A DNA stretch of 64,000 bases from Bacterioplanes sp. (GTDB lineage: Bacteria > Pseudomonadota > Gammaproteobacteria > Pseudomonadales > Oceanobacteraceae), in the NCBI GenBank assembly GCA_014859445.1, contig JACUUC010000007.1:1-64000 (forward strand). Reading direction: 5' to 3'. Below the pieces are notes generated by a model. The model was not told the DNA's origin, did no database searches, and saw only the letters and a program-made list of their open reading frames with translations. Numbering within the stretch: the first letter of the stretch is position 1; every line of letters begins with the position of its first letter. A program made the translations under genes and the position numbers. Below are positions 26,770 to 35,193 of this stretch, one piece after another.

Positions 26770-27534
26770 AGGCTGCCAATCTTGAATGCCATACCGATCA
26801 AGGATGATCTGCAATTCTCCCGAGCGCCGCAGGCGTTGCATGCCGGCACTGAACACATCACGCAATTGCTCACCACGCTTGCTGGGATAAAACCCTAAGT
26901 ATTGCGGCACAGAGGAACCCACCTCGACAATCGCATAACGCGCCTCCCATCCCTGTTGCTGTCGCCAGTAATACAAATATTCCGTTCCTTCTAGCAGGGC
27001 ATCCAGCCGCCCGGCTTGAATCATACGAACGGCCGAGGATTGAATTTGACTGCCAGACAACACCACCATTCGCTCACTGCCTTGAACCGCACGCGCATAA
27101 GCACCAAACGCGCCCTGATCCGACGTCGGTTCATAACCACGCCCTAGACCAATGCGTAATTGCAACCAACCATCGGCACCTTGCTTCGCCAACTCGGCCT
27201 GTTCATGAGGGACCAGCAAACTGATGCTGTAAGGCGCGATCGATTCGGGCGCTTTCAGCAACCGTCCTTGGTCGATATTCACCACGATGACGGCATCCAC
27301 TAAACCTGCTTCTGCCATGGTAATGGCACGGGCATAAGGTACTTGGCTATAACGCACCGAAGGCCATATAGCCTCAATGATTTCCGTCACAAAACCTGGC
27401 GGTGAAGCACCCACATCGTTGTAATACGGCAACCAACCGCCATCCGTCGCAATGTGAATCTGTTCAACATTCGCGTTACTCGAAACATTGGCCAACAACA
27501 GCAGACAACCCAATAACCACGTTTTCACTAGCAC
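26758..27534 (-). CDS. Periplasmic solute-binding protein, family 3
   Basis: 258 residues with a cleavable signal peptide (about 1-21, ending SSNA). It shows the SBP family 3 layout: IHIATDGGWLPYYNDVG near the start, then PPGFVTEIIEAIW, DAVIVVNI and the closing LRRSGELQIILDRYGI. Family members bind amino acids or act as sensors. No permease or ATPase gene is adjacent, so it may be an orphan or have another role. The 3' end overlaps the convergent deacylase gene by 12 bases. Confidence 0.8.
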   Translation of the reverse strand: MLVKTWLLGCLLLLANVSSNANVEQIHIATDGGWLPYYNDVGASPPGFVTEIIEAIWPSVRYSQVPYARAITMAEAGLVDAVIVVNIDQGRLLKAPESIAPYSISLLVPHEQAELAKQGADGWLQLRIGLGRGYEPTSDQGAFGAYARAVQGSERMVVLSGSQIQSSAVRMIQAGRLDALLEGTEYLYYWRQQQGWEARYAIVEVGSSVPQYLGFYPSKRGEQLRDVFSAGMQRLRRSGELQIILDRYGIQDWQPLVQ

Positions 27535-27570
27535 ACCTTCCGCGAATTATGATCGCAAGATTACGTCGTT

Positions 27571-27624
27571 GATAGCGTTCAGTCTGGCACAAGACTAGGA
27601 TCTGCTCCACGCTATCGTTATAAT
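27571..27624 (+). promoter_or_regulatory. Nested dyad over a tatD promoter-like site
   Basis: Outer arms GATAGCG (27571-27577) and CGCTATC (27610-27616) enclose inner arms AGTCT (27581-27585) and AGACT (27592-27596). A perfect -10 hexamer TATAAT lies at 27619-27624, with no good -35 box. The dyad overlaps the region where polymerase would sit, so an operator is plausible. It lies between the divergent solute-binding protein and TatD genes. Confidence 0.35.
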
Positions 27625-27653
27625 TTTGCTTCAATTCTGACAATGGCTTCGGT

Positions 27654-28472
27654 ATGAGCAGCAAAAAACGTCGTGACATTCCCAATTATCAGCGGCCGAT
27701 CATCGAAACACACTTTCACCTAGATTATCTCAAAGCCGCAGCGGCCAGTGATATTCTGGCAGCGGCACGAGCGGTGGGGGTCGAGCGCTTTATGACCATC
27801 AGTGTCACACCAGACAATATGCCTGACGCACTTGCTTTGGCTTGTGAACACGCCGACGTTTACGCCACACTCGGCGTTCACCCTCACGATGCCGCCACGT
27901 TTAACGAAGACGCGGCTGCCTACATCAGTACCCACGCCATCCATGACAAGGTGGTCGCTGTCGGTGAAATTGGCTTGGATTACTTTTACGAACATTGCGA
28001 TCGCGCGGTTCAGCGCAATGTCTTCGCTCGCCAATTGCAACTGGCGGTAGAATGTCAGCTACCGGTGGTCATTCACTCACGCGAGGCGGATGACGACACC
28101 ATGGCCATGCTGCGTGAATACGCCCCACAGATGACTCAGAAAGGCGTTATTCATAGCTTCACCTCTGGCATGGCGTTGGCGGAGTTGGCCGTCGATTTGG
28201 GATTTTGCTTAGGCATTAACGGCATTGTGACCTTCAATAAAGCCGATAACGTACGTGAGGTAGTGGCCGCAACGCCGCTGTCGCATTTGCTATTGGAAAC
28301 GGATGCACCTTTTTTAACACCTATTCCTTATCGGGGTGTCGAAAATGCCCCTGTCTATCTGCCCTTTATTGCCGAAAAAATTGCTGAGGTAAAAGAATGT
28401 CACGTTGAGGAAGTGCTGGAACAAACCTACAATAATGCATTGCGTACTTTCTTTTCTGCCAGCCCATGCTAA
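27654..28472 (+). CDS. TatD family metal-dependent hydrolase
   Basis: 272-residue TIM-barrel hydrolase, the usual TatD/YcfH length. Metal-site motifs are ETHFHLDY near the N-terminus, GEIGLDYFY, PVVIHSREADDDT, VIHSFTSG and LLLETDAPFLTP, in order. Relatives have DNase or D-aminoacyl-tRNA deacylase-related activities, and which applies here is open. The first metal motif is THFHLD, a variant of the common DxHxH in which Asp is replaced by Thr. The gene stands before the small basic SutA-like gene on the same strand. Confidence 0.92.
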   Translation: MSSKKRRDIPNYQRPIIETHFHLDYLKAAAASDILAAARAVGVERFMTISVTPDNMPDALALACEHADVYATLGVHPHDAATFNEDAAAYISTHAIHDKVVAVGEIGLDYFYEHCDRAVQRNVFARQLQLAVECQLPVVIHSREADDDTMAMLREYAPQMTQKGVIHSFTSGMALAELAVDLGFCLGINGIVTFNKADNVREVVAATPLSHLLLETDAPFLTPIPYRGVENAPVYLPFIAEKIAEVKECHVEEVLEQTYNNALRTFFSASPC

Positions 28473-28544
28473 GCCGACAGAAGACGGTGAAAATGCTATA
28501 GTGCGTATTCTGATGGTTTGCCAACGAGCGTTATCAAACGACTT

Positions 28545-28868
28545 ATGAATAAACGCCCTACCAAACGTGACTTGCGCCAGCAGTTACAGCAAGCGATGGA
28601 ACAGTATTTGGAACACGGCGGCGCGGTCAAAGAAGTTGAACGCGGTGCCAGTGGCTTGCATGGCAGTGGCTACCAAGACTATCGTAGTGGCTTTGAAAAG
28701 CCTCCCGAACCTCGCACGCCAGTGGACGATGTGTTACAGACCATTGATCAGCGCCGACAAGAGCAACGCGTGACGCCAGCCGCAAAAGCCCCGTTGCGAA
28801 CGAAAAAACCCAAAAAAAGAATCATTTATGACGATTTTGGTGAACCGTTGCGCATTGTTTGGGAATGA
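28545..28868 (+). CDS. Small basic protein with SutA-like segment
   Basis: 107 residues, rich in Arg, Lys and Gln. The stretch LRQQLQQAMEQYLEHGGAVK, continuing EVERG (residues about 10-34), resembles the conserved AMEEFLxxGGxVxEI segment I recall from SutA, an RNA polymerase-binding protein of Pseudomonas. The C-terminus is very basic (RTKKPKKR) and ends YDDFGEPLRIVWE. The ATG at 28545 is chosen over a TTG nine codons upstream. No strong ribosome-binding site is seen for either. It lies 72 bases after tatD. The likeness is a motif impression only. Confidence 0.5.
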   Translation: MNKRPTKRDLRQQLQQAMEQYLEHGGAVKEVERGASGLHGSGYQDYRSGFEKPPEPRTPVDDVLQTIDQRRQEQRVTPAAKAPLRTKKPKKRIIYDDFGEPLRIVWE

Positions 28869-28877
28869 CCTAAACCC

Positions 28878-29561
28878 TTAGCCATTGTTAGTACCACTCG
28901 ATCCAATCTGCTTCACTTGCCACAGTGCATAACTGACTGCGGCAATCAACACCCACGCACTGGCGGCCAATAAGGCATCAAACTGCCAGCGATCAAAACT
29001 GATCGAGCCAATCCCCGCACCCACGACAAACGCAACAAAAATGGTGCCCTGTAAACGAAACTGAGCCGCCAACCAACCACGTCCTGCGACGGCGTTACCC
29101 AGAGCCGATCCCATGTCAGAGACGATTCCCGTTAAATGCGTTGTTCGTATAACAGAGCCACTGTAGGTCGCGACCATGGCATTCTGTAAGCCACAAGCCG
29201 CCGAGGCCAACAGTTCACCCAAAAAAAACTGCTGCCGGAAGCAATACCACGAAAGCAACAACAAAACCGATTCAATCAATAGCGCCACACCATATCGACG
29301 CCCAGGTTTTAACGCTTCATTACCGACCACCAAGCCACTGACAATAGCGCCCACGAAAAAGCTGATCACGATCAATCCGGTTGCCAGCAGCATTGACCAT
29401 TGCCCCCTGACGGCAGCATCCGCGGCAAGGGCAACGGTACCCGTCACATGAGAAACCGAATTATTGACAAAACTGAGTAACGCAATGCTGTTAATGTAAC
29501 CCGCGTTAAACGCTAGAATGGCACTGCCAATCACAATCCAGCGCGATAATTGATGAATCAA
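28878..29561 (-). CDS. DUF1275 (YoaK-like) membrane protein
   Basis: About 227 residues with six hydrophobic segments. The family pattern is clear: AFNAGYINSIALLSFVNNSVSHVTGTV in the first helices and AACGLQNAMVATYSGSVIRTTHLTGIVSDMG in the middle, with characteristic Gly, Asn, His and Thr. Function is unknown, and transport has been suggested for the family. I place the start at the TTG at 29561 because GGGAGG lies 7 bases upstream. The frame is open to another TTG at 29588 without such a site. Confidence 0.82.
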   Translation of the reverse strand: MIHQLSRWIVIGSAILAFNAGYINSIALLSFVNNSVSHVTGTVALAADAAVRGQWSMLLATGLIVISFFVGAIVSGLVVGNEALKPGRRYGVALLIESVLLLLSWYCFRQQFFLGELLASAACGLQNAMVATYSGSVIRTTHLTGIVSDMGSALGNAVAGRGWLAAQFRLQGTIFVAFVVGAGIGSISFDRWQFDALLAASAWVLIAAVSYALWQVKQIGSSGTNNG

Positions 29562-29668
29562 CGAAACGCCTCCCTCTGTCGATTTCAACCTCTGCGAGCA
29601 TAGCGCAAAGTGCGGATGAATGACTCATCGACGTTTGTCGCCATGGCAACCCGTCATCGAAGATGGGG

Positions 29669-30052
29669 TCAGCGACTTTTGTGCCACGGATCAATCGCTG
29701 CACCATGATTGGAATGCGCTGAACGGGGCTTATCGGAATGCGTCTTATCGGAATGGGGTTTGTCTGAGCGGGGTGACGACGATGACTGAGCGGCGTGTTT
29801 GAGTGCTTGACGAATACCCGCCACCTCCGCTCCGGCTCGCCACTGACAATAGATCAGTTCAACCTGCGCGCGTGCCCACGGAGTTCGGCGCAAAAACGTG
29901 AGGCTGGATCGAATACTGGGGTTGGCGCGAAAGCAATTGATGCGCACCAAATCGGCCATGCCGGTCCAGTCAAAGTGATCGACCAATTGCGTTAACAACT
30001 GTTCTAAGGTGACACCGTGTAAATAATCCACGGTTTTTGTTGTATCGGTCAT
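29669..30052 (-). CDS. VF530 (DUF2132) family DNA-binding-like protein
   Basis: 127 residues. The first 75 match the VF530 fold signature: YLHGVTLEQLLTQLVDHF, then IRINCF-like VRINCFRANPSIRSSLTFLRRTPWAR. A solved Vibrio relative was proposed to bind DNA. The remaining 50 residues are low complexity with repeated SDKPH, SDKTH and SDKPR units, mirrored as 15-base tandem repeats in the DNA (about 29735-29780). The ATG at 30052 follows GAGG at 8 bases. A hairpin lies just upstream at 30070-30094. Confidence 0.8.
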   Translation of the reverse strand: MTDTTKTVDYLHGVTLEQLLTQLVDHFDWTGMADLVRINCFRANPSIRSSLTFLRRTPWARAQVELIYCQWRAGAEVAGIRQALKHAAQSSSSPRSDKPHSDKTHSDKPRSAHSNHGAAIDPWHKSR

Positions 30053-30069
30053 GGCAAGCCTCAACAAAC

Positions 30070-30094
30070 CGCAGCGTCATTGATTGACGCTGCG
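30070..30094 (-). terminator. Hairpin between DUF6091-like gene and VF530 gene
   Basis: Perfect 10-base arms CGCAGCGTCA (30070-30079) and TGACGCTGCG (30085-30094) close a five-base loop. On the minus strand it is followed by GGTTTGTTG, a poor T run. It lies 37 bases past the upstream gene's stop and only 17 bases before the VF530 start. Confidence 0.6.
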
Positions 30095-30131
30095 TGGAAA
30101 TAAGGCAGGAATGATAACGAAAATATCGCGT

Positions 30132-31247
30132 TTATTCGACTGGCTGAGCACATTCCGCATGCGCGGGCTCGAAACGACAGCGTACACGGCGTTGCAATGA
30201 CAGCATATCCGCATGGTAATAATCACGTTCACGTAAAAAAATACGGGCTTCTTGCATCATTTGCTGGTATTCGGCTTTTTCTGCATCACTAATAGCAATC
30301 CAAAGGTGTTCCGGGATTTCGCCCGTTTGCTGCTCAACTTGCCGCTCTATCTCGGCAAAACGACGAACAAAATCTTCACGAATCAGCTGCGCAACTTCTC
30401 GTGGAAATTGATCGCGACGCCCCACCAATTGCAAGGTCAATTGCGAGAACGGGTAATTCACAATTCCGCCTTTATCGCCCATGCCCTTATACAACTCCAG
30501 CATGCTGTAGGCCACCAAAGGTGCCGGCAAGACATCCACATTATTGTTATTAAAGGCGCTTCCCGCTTGCACAATACTGATGGGAACCGGGTTAGCACCT
30601 AAACCTAAAATCATCTCGGCTTGCACCGGGTCGTAATCCATGACCGCAACACGCTTGCCAGCAGCACGAGCCAATGTACTGATGGCACGATCATTGACAA
30701 AAATATAAGCCGCTCCCATAGGCGCAAACCCCATCACCACAAATTGCCCTTCTTCCATGCGCGGAGCATTGCGAGGGTGACTCAATACCTGCATCAGCAT
30801 GGCCATGTGTTGCGACGACGGAATCGCACCCACCGCATCAATGGTACCGGTAAATTGGTTAAACAAGCGCGCACGAATGCCGGTAAAAAGCCCAGCATGG
30901 CATTGCCCAGCTTTCAAATCATCCGTTAAAACCCCTTCATTGGTGTAGGCTTCAATGCGCACATTTAAGCCCATTTCAAGTAAACGCGCTTGTTGATCCA
31001 TCGCCGTGGCATAAATCGGACCGGAGCGACCCAATACATCCCAGACACAGATGGTGCGCTGAGGAACCGCCCCATTAGCACTTAAATACTCCGGATATAA
31101 ACGCTTAATGGCCTCAATGCGCTCACTTTGACTGAGGCTGCTGTCCATCGCTTGTTGTCGCCACGCATCGGGGGTTGATGATTGTGCCATGGGCAATCCA
31201 GCCCCAAGCGTCACCATCATCATAAATAAGGGTAACCATCGTTTCAT
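30132..31247 (-). CDS. Putative solute-binding protein (DUF6091-like)
   Basis: 371 residues with an N-terminal signal peptide (about 1-22). The body resembles TRAP-type or DctP-like binding proteins: TICVWDVLGRSGPIYATAMD, AYTNEGVLTDDLKAGQCHAG and VMDYDPVQAEMILGLGANPV. It ends with a helical, charged region and a probable cysteine pair (C near 356 and 365). I associate it with DUF6091, annotated as putative solute-binding protein, from memory. No transporter membrane subunits lie nearby, so ligand and partner are unknown. Confidence 0.6.
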   Translation of the reverse strand: MKRWLPLFMMMVTLGAGLPMAQSSTPDAWRQQAMDSSLSQSERIEAIKRLYPEYLSANGAVPQRTICVWDVLGRSGPIYATAMDQQARLLEMGLNVRIEAYTNEGVLTDDLKAGQCHAGLFTGIRARLFNQFTGTIDAVGAIPSSQHMAMLMQVLSHPRNAPRMEEGQFVVMGFAPMGAAYIFVNDRAISTLARAAGKRVAVMDYDPVQAEMILGLGANPVPISIVQAGSAFNNNNVDVLPAPLVAYSMLELYKGMGDKGGIVNYPFSQLTLQLVGRRDQFPREVAQLIREDFVRRFAEIERQVEQQTGEIPEHLWIAISDAEKAEYQQMMQEARIFLRERDYYHADMLSLQRRVRCRFEPAHAECAQPVE

Positions 31248-31332
31248 ACGAAGCTCTCTGTTGTTGTTATTGTAATGAACCCATCGTACGTGAGGACGGC
31301 AGGGTTCATAAGGTGAAGTTCGGCAAGATCAG

Positions 31333-32586
31333 CTAGTCCAATGGCACGTTCGCACAATTTGCTTTGAACTGTGCGAATTGCTGCTTAACCTCAATCCATT
31401 GCGCCATGTACTGAGTACTTTTAACATGATGATGCCTCAACATCGCCCCATAAAAGTTTTGCAGTCGGTGGGCAGGCAAATCGTTGACACAGTCCTCAAC
31501 GCGAACTAACAACGCCGCTTGATGCGGTTCGACGGCAAACCGTTGAGGAATCAGGCGCACACCGCGTTCGCTTAACCGGTGCCACTCCTCCACGTTCTGG
31601 TACAGCGTCACCGCAGCGGCGACCAAGGCGTCATCGCCATCGGCCACCAACGCAGCAGGCTCATCACCGTACATGCCTTCAGCGCCTATCGAAGTCGTCA
31701 CCGCCGGTGTGCCACACTGCGCCGCATCCAATAACTTGCCCTTTAAACCAGCACCAAAACGCAACGGGGCCAACATCACACGCGCCTGTTTCACCACAGC
31801 CAACGCGTCTTCGGCCCAGCCACACACGTGAAAACCCTGCTTTGGATTATGCAGTTGCGTTGCCTTTGGTGGTGGGTACGCGCCATAGATGTGCAATTGC
31901 GCTTGTGGGAGCTGGCGACGAATGGACGGCCACAATCGCTGTAAATACAACACCGCGTCCCAATTCGGTTCGTGACGGAAGTTGCCAATCGCAACAAAAT
32001 GCTCACGCTCGTGCATGTCCGACAACACCGACTCCGTCACGGCCAACATAAACGGACAATAGTGCAACAACGCAGAAGGCACTTGGTAAATACGCTGCAG
32101 CCATTCGACCTCAAACTCCGAAATCAGCAAGGTCAAATCACAACGCAAAATGGCCGCGATTTCGCGCTTTGCCAACTCCGAAAAATAGTGTTTTGCCGAC
32201 ATCGGCTGTTGTTCTTTTACGGCTTGATGACGGGCATGTCGTAAACAGTGCAGGTCTTCCGTATCCAATATGCGAATGGCGTTAGGGGCATATTTTTCAA
32301 CACGCCAGCCGAATTGTTCTTCCATCATAAAGCGATCAAATAACACCGCATCGGGTTGCAACTGTTCGATGTAGCGATCAAAGGCCTCGTCATTTAACGG
32401 CAAGGATACCGACTCAATGGCTAGGGTGGATAAATCGACGGCATGGGTACTTTGTTCCGCGGGCGAACCAAAGACAATACGATAGTCGGCACATTGAAAC
32501 GCGGACAACAATTGCAGCATACGACTGCCTGCTGCCGACGAATTGGGTTCTGGCCAGACGTAGCCAATGACAAGTAGTGTTTTCAT
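31333..32586 (-). CDS. Glycosyltransferase, family 4 (GT-B fold)
   Basis: 417 residues. The N-terminal half starts LLVIGYVWPEPNSSAAGSRM, typical of GT4 acceptor domains. The C-terminal half has the nucleotide-sugar region VAIGNFRHEPNWDAV, HIYGAYPP, APLRFGAGLKGKLLDAAQCGTPAVTT. The usual E-x7-E motif is not plain. No other polysaccharide genes are near, so donor and acceptor are unknown. The gene is divergent from the membrane protein with the internal repeat. Confidence 0.82.
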   Translation of the reverse strand: MKTLLVIGYVWPEPNSSAAGSRMLQLLSAFQCADYRIVFGSPAEQSTHAVDLSTLAIESVSLPLNDEAFDRYIEQLQPDAVLFDRFMMEEQFGWRVEKYAPNAIRILDTEDLHCLRHARHQAVKEQQPMSAKHYFSELAKREIAAILRCDLTLLISEFEVEWLQRIYQVPSALLHYCPFMLAVTESVLSDMHEREHFVAIGNFRHEPNWDAVLYLQRLWPSIRRQLPQAQLHIYGAYPPPKATQLHNPKQGFHVCGWAEDALAVVKQARVMLAPLRFGAGLKGKLLDAAQCGTPAVTTSIGAEGMYGDEPAALVADGDDALVAAAVTLYQNVEEWHRLSERGVRLIPQRFAVEPHQAALLVRVEDCVNDLPAHRLQNFYGAMLRHHHVKSTQYMAQWIEVKQQFAQFKANCANVPLD

Positions 32587-32663
32587 GATCGCATTATATC
32601 ACTGCTTCTCCCCGACTGTCGGCTATGCCACAATCAAGCCGATGCAATGACAGAATAATCAAT

Positions 32664-33479
32664 ATGATTTTCAGTAAAATTTTCATTACCTTCCTGACCG
32701 TGTACCTGCTAAGTGTGGTGGCGCAACGCCTTGGGCCACGACATGCCGGGGTACTGGCGGGCTTTCCGCTCGGCAGCGCCATCGTATTGTATTTTTTTGC
32801 ACTGGAACAAGGGGTTGAATTTGCGGCAACCAGTGCCCGCTACACCTTATCAGGGCTGGCCGCAGCGCTCGCTCTGGCCTATTGCTATGCACAGGCCAGC
32901 TTACGATGGCATTCACGCATTTGGCTTCCTTGGGTAGTACTACTGAGCTTGTTGGCATTTTTTGCTCTGGGGATCATGCTGCAAAGTCTGCCTCCGTGGT
33001 ATCCGCTGCACATGGCCATCATCGCCGTGGCCATTGTCATCGGCCACGTCGCGCTCCGCTCCATTCCGGAACAGACTCAACCCGTTGTTAACAACCACGC
33101 GATTACGCGCTGGCTAAGGCAACCCATCATCGCCCTGATTGCTCGCGCCACCTTGGCCAGCGCCTCCGTGCTATTTATTACCGCCGCCGCGCATGTGCTC
33201 GATGCGCAGTGGTCCGGCGTACTGGCGGCATTCCCCGTGAGTTTTGTGCCGCTGTTGATATTACTGCACGCCAGTTATGGCAGTCACACGGTAGCGGCGA
33301 CCATCAAACATTACCCTCTCGGATTGATCGCTCTGGCCCTGTATGCATTGGCCGTGAGTCTTTTTTATCCGTGGTTAGGATTGAACTGGGGCACAGTGGC
33401 CGCATTATCTGTGTCCATCATCTATTTAATGATGTACGCCGCGGTTCGCAGCCGCCATGTGCAGAAACTGTTACAATAG
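32664..33479 (+). CDS. Membrane protein with internal repeat (GlpM-like)
   Basis: 271 residues, about eight hydrophobic segments. Two halves share a motif: GPRHAGVLAGFPLGSAIVLYF in the first and DAQWSGVLAAFPVSFVPLLIL in the second, each starting about 15-25 residues after a helix. This suggests gene duplication. The motif recalls GlpM-type proteins, which are half this size. The ATG at 32664 is preferred. An upstream ATG adds 13 polar residues. Function is unknown. Confidence 0.6.
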   Translation: MIFSKIFITFLTVYLLSVVAQRLGPRHAGVLAGFPLGSAIVLYFFALEQGVEFAATSARYTLSGLAAALALAYCYAQASLRWHSRIWLPWVVLLSLLAFFALGIMLQSLPPWYPLHMAIIAVAIVIGHVALRSIPEQTQPVVNNHAITRWLRQPIIALIARATLASASVLFITAAAHVLDAQWSGVLAAFPVSFVPLLILLHASYGSHTVAATIKHYPLGLIALALYALAVSLFYPWLGLNWGTVAALSVSIIYLMMYAAVRSRHVQKLLQ

Positions 33480-33531
33480 TGACATTATTTTGATTTTAAG
33501 CGCGATTGCGCAGCCTGACGGGAGCATCAAC

Positions 33532-34098
33532 ATGACCGATTATTCTGTACCCTCTCATCTGCAAGATACTCTGCAACTGCTGACGAACACCGGTTTGACC
33601 ACAGCGGATGTGTGGTATCACGGCACAGCTTCTGGCGTGCTGAACAACATTCTTGAACAGGGTTTGACTCGTGCTGGCGACCAAACGTTGCGCGAGCGCC
33701 AATTGAAAACGCTCAGCACCATTGGTCACTCCACGACCGAACAGGCCGAACCGATCTTTTTAACGCAAAGCAAAGAATTGGCGTATTACTGGGCAGAAGA
33801 AAAAGTACATAGCCGTAACCTGTACTTACAAGGCAACGAAACACCCGTGGTTTTGGCGGTAAACCTGCCCTCTGATTTGGCGCAACAGGTATCCACCGAC
33901 GCCGGAGGTGCGGCATTGGTACTGGAACCTGGCAATGCCTATCTGTTGTTTTTGAAAGAACGTTACGAAGCCGCAGGCATTGAATTTCCAGAAATCAACC
34001 CATTCGACGCGGACCGCTCCGTGTACCTAGATTGGTTAGGATTGGCTTATCTGGCGCACGACATCTCAGCGGCGTATCTGCAGGTTGTGGAGGCATAA
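33532..34098 (+). CDS. ADP-ribosyltransferase-like fold protein (predicted)
   Basis: 188 residues. The pattern WYHGTASGVLNNILEQGL followed by IFLTQSKELAYYWAEEK and a beta strand VVLAVNL is the usual opening of ART-superfamily proteins (H-G-T, then a second strand with a Thr/Ser-x-x-x-A-x-x-W/Y-A helix). A third catalytic residue cannot be assigned with confidence. GGGAG lies 7-8 bases before the ATG. It stands alone, with the bidirectional terminator 70 bases downstream and no obvious antitoxin or macrodomain partner. Activity is inference. Confidence 0.5.
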   Translation: MTDYSVPSHLQDTLQLLTNTGLTTADVWYHGTASGVLNNILEQGLTRAGDQTLRERQLKTLSTIGHSTTEQAEPIFLTQSKELAYYWAEEKVHSRNLYLQGNETPVVLAVNLPSDLAQQVSTDAGGAALVLEPGNAYLLFLKERYEAAGIEFPEINPFDADRSVYLDWLGLAYLAHDISAAYLQVVEA

Positions 34099-34168
34099 TC
34101 TCTGCGGTCGGCTTACAACGCGCCTTCATTGGCTCGTAAAGCCACAATCACCATGACATTGATGGCAT

Positions 34169-34208
34169 AAAAAAAGGCGGGATGAGGTATCTCATCCCGC
34201 CTTTTTTT
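34169..34208. terminator. Bidirectional Rho-independent terminator
   Basis: Seven A, a perfect 11-base stem (34176-34186 with 34191-34201), a GTAT loop and seven T make a symmetrical terminator. It ends both the ART-like gene (plus) and the membrane cold-shock-domain gene (minus). Confidence 0.96.
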
Positions 34209-34218
34209 CACAGAACGA

Positions 34219-34707
34219 TTACCGTACAGCAGAGACATCTTCCGCTTGTGGACCTTTTTGGCCACGAACAACGGCAAACTTAACACGCTGACCTTCGGTT
34301 AAAGAGCGGTGCCCTTCACCACGAATCGAACGAAAATGTACAAACACATCTTCTCCCTGATCCCACGTAATAAAACCAAATCCTTTCTTCACATTGAACC
34401 ACTTCACCACACCACGTTCACGACCATCTTCAACGTCACTTTCAACAATGGTACCACCACCGCGCAAACGACGACGACGACCGGCCAGTAACGGCGCGAC
34501 AACCACTTGGCTAATGCCAACCACAATGGCAACAGCAATGGTAAATGCCAACATGCCCGGTGCTTGTAATGCGCCAGCCAATGTCAGTGTTTCACCTGCG
34601 ATAGTCAGTTGTGACAACATAGCAACCATTAAGCCCACAACGACTAATGACACAACCATGGCAGATACCAATGCCACTACAATTTTACGTATTAATAAAT
34701 TACCCAT
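34219..34707 (-). CDS. Membrane-anchored cold-shock domain protein
   Basis: 162 residues: two transmembrane helices (about 8-31 and 50-75), a cytoplasmic basic patch RRRR at 77-80, a short acidic linker, then a full cold-shock domain (about 99-160) with RNP1 KGFGFI and RNP2 VFVHF. It shares the ending GQKGPQAE with the soluble cold-shock protein at 2012. It should hold an RNA-binding domain at the inner membrane. The start is uncertain. ATG at 34707 has AGAGAAAG ahead of it, while an ATG four codons upstream and longer forms lack a good site. Confidence 0.78.
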   Translation of the reverse strand: MGNLLIRKIVVALVSAMVVSLVVVGLMVAMLSQLTIAGETLTLAGALQAPGMLAFTIAVAIVVGISQVVVAPLLAGRRRRLRGGGTIVESDVEDGRERGVVKWFNVKKGFGFITWDQGEDVFVHFRSIRGEGHRSLTEGQRVKFAVVRGQKGPQAEDVSAVR

Positions 34708-34827
34708 GCTTTCTCTCATATCAATCGTTATTATCATGACTACTGAGTCAAAGACTCGCGACAAGCTGGCTATGAAAGCCCAATTCATTAAAAAAATCAA
34801 CACGATAGCCACGGGGTACCGCGCATC

Positions 34828-35064
34828 ATGAGTAAACAAGTGCTAACCAACGATTCCGAAGCACGTATTATTGAACTTGAAACCCGCATGGCCTTCCTTG
34901 AAGACACCGTTGATCAACTGAATGAACACGTCAGCAATCTCAGCCAGCAATTCAGTGTCGCACAACACGCACTACAAATGATGCACCAAAAATTGCAACA
35001 CCTTGATCCGAGTCAATCCTTACTCAAAGATCTCAGCGACGAAACACCACCGCCACATTATTAA
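34828..35064 (+). CDS. slyX: SlyX family protein
   Basis: 78 residues. A long coiled coil (about 10-55, with [22 protein letters not shown]) ends in the diagnostic proline-rich tail ETPPPHY. SlyX is a small conserved cytoplasmic protein of unknown biochemical role. It is divergent from the membrane cold-shock gene with about 120 bases between, and precedes plsB by 129 bases. Confidence 0.92.
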   Translation: MSKQVLTNDSEARIIELETRMAFLEDTVDQLNEHVSNLSQQFSVAQHALQMMHQKLQHLDPSQSLLKDLSDETPPPHY

Positions 35065-35193
35065 CGCGCTCCGATCGAGAAGGATTTCCACCAATGGCAC
35101 GCTCAAGGTAAACTGAGCGCCCTAATAACAAGATTCGCGTGCCTGAGCACCGTTATTTTTCTTTCTGTTCCCTGATTCTGGTTGTATTTCGTT

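Noticed and set aside
29735-29785. CRISPR-like short repeats
   Set aside because: The units are only 15 bases, in-frame and without spacers; they are coding repeats of the VF530 protein tail.
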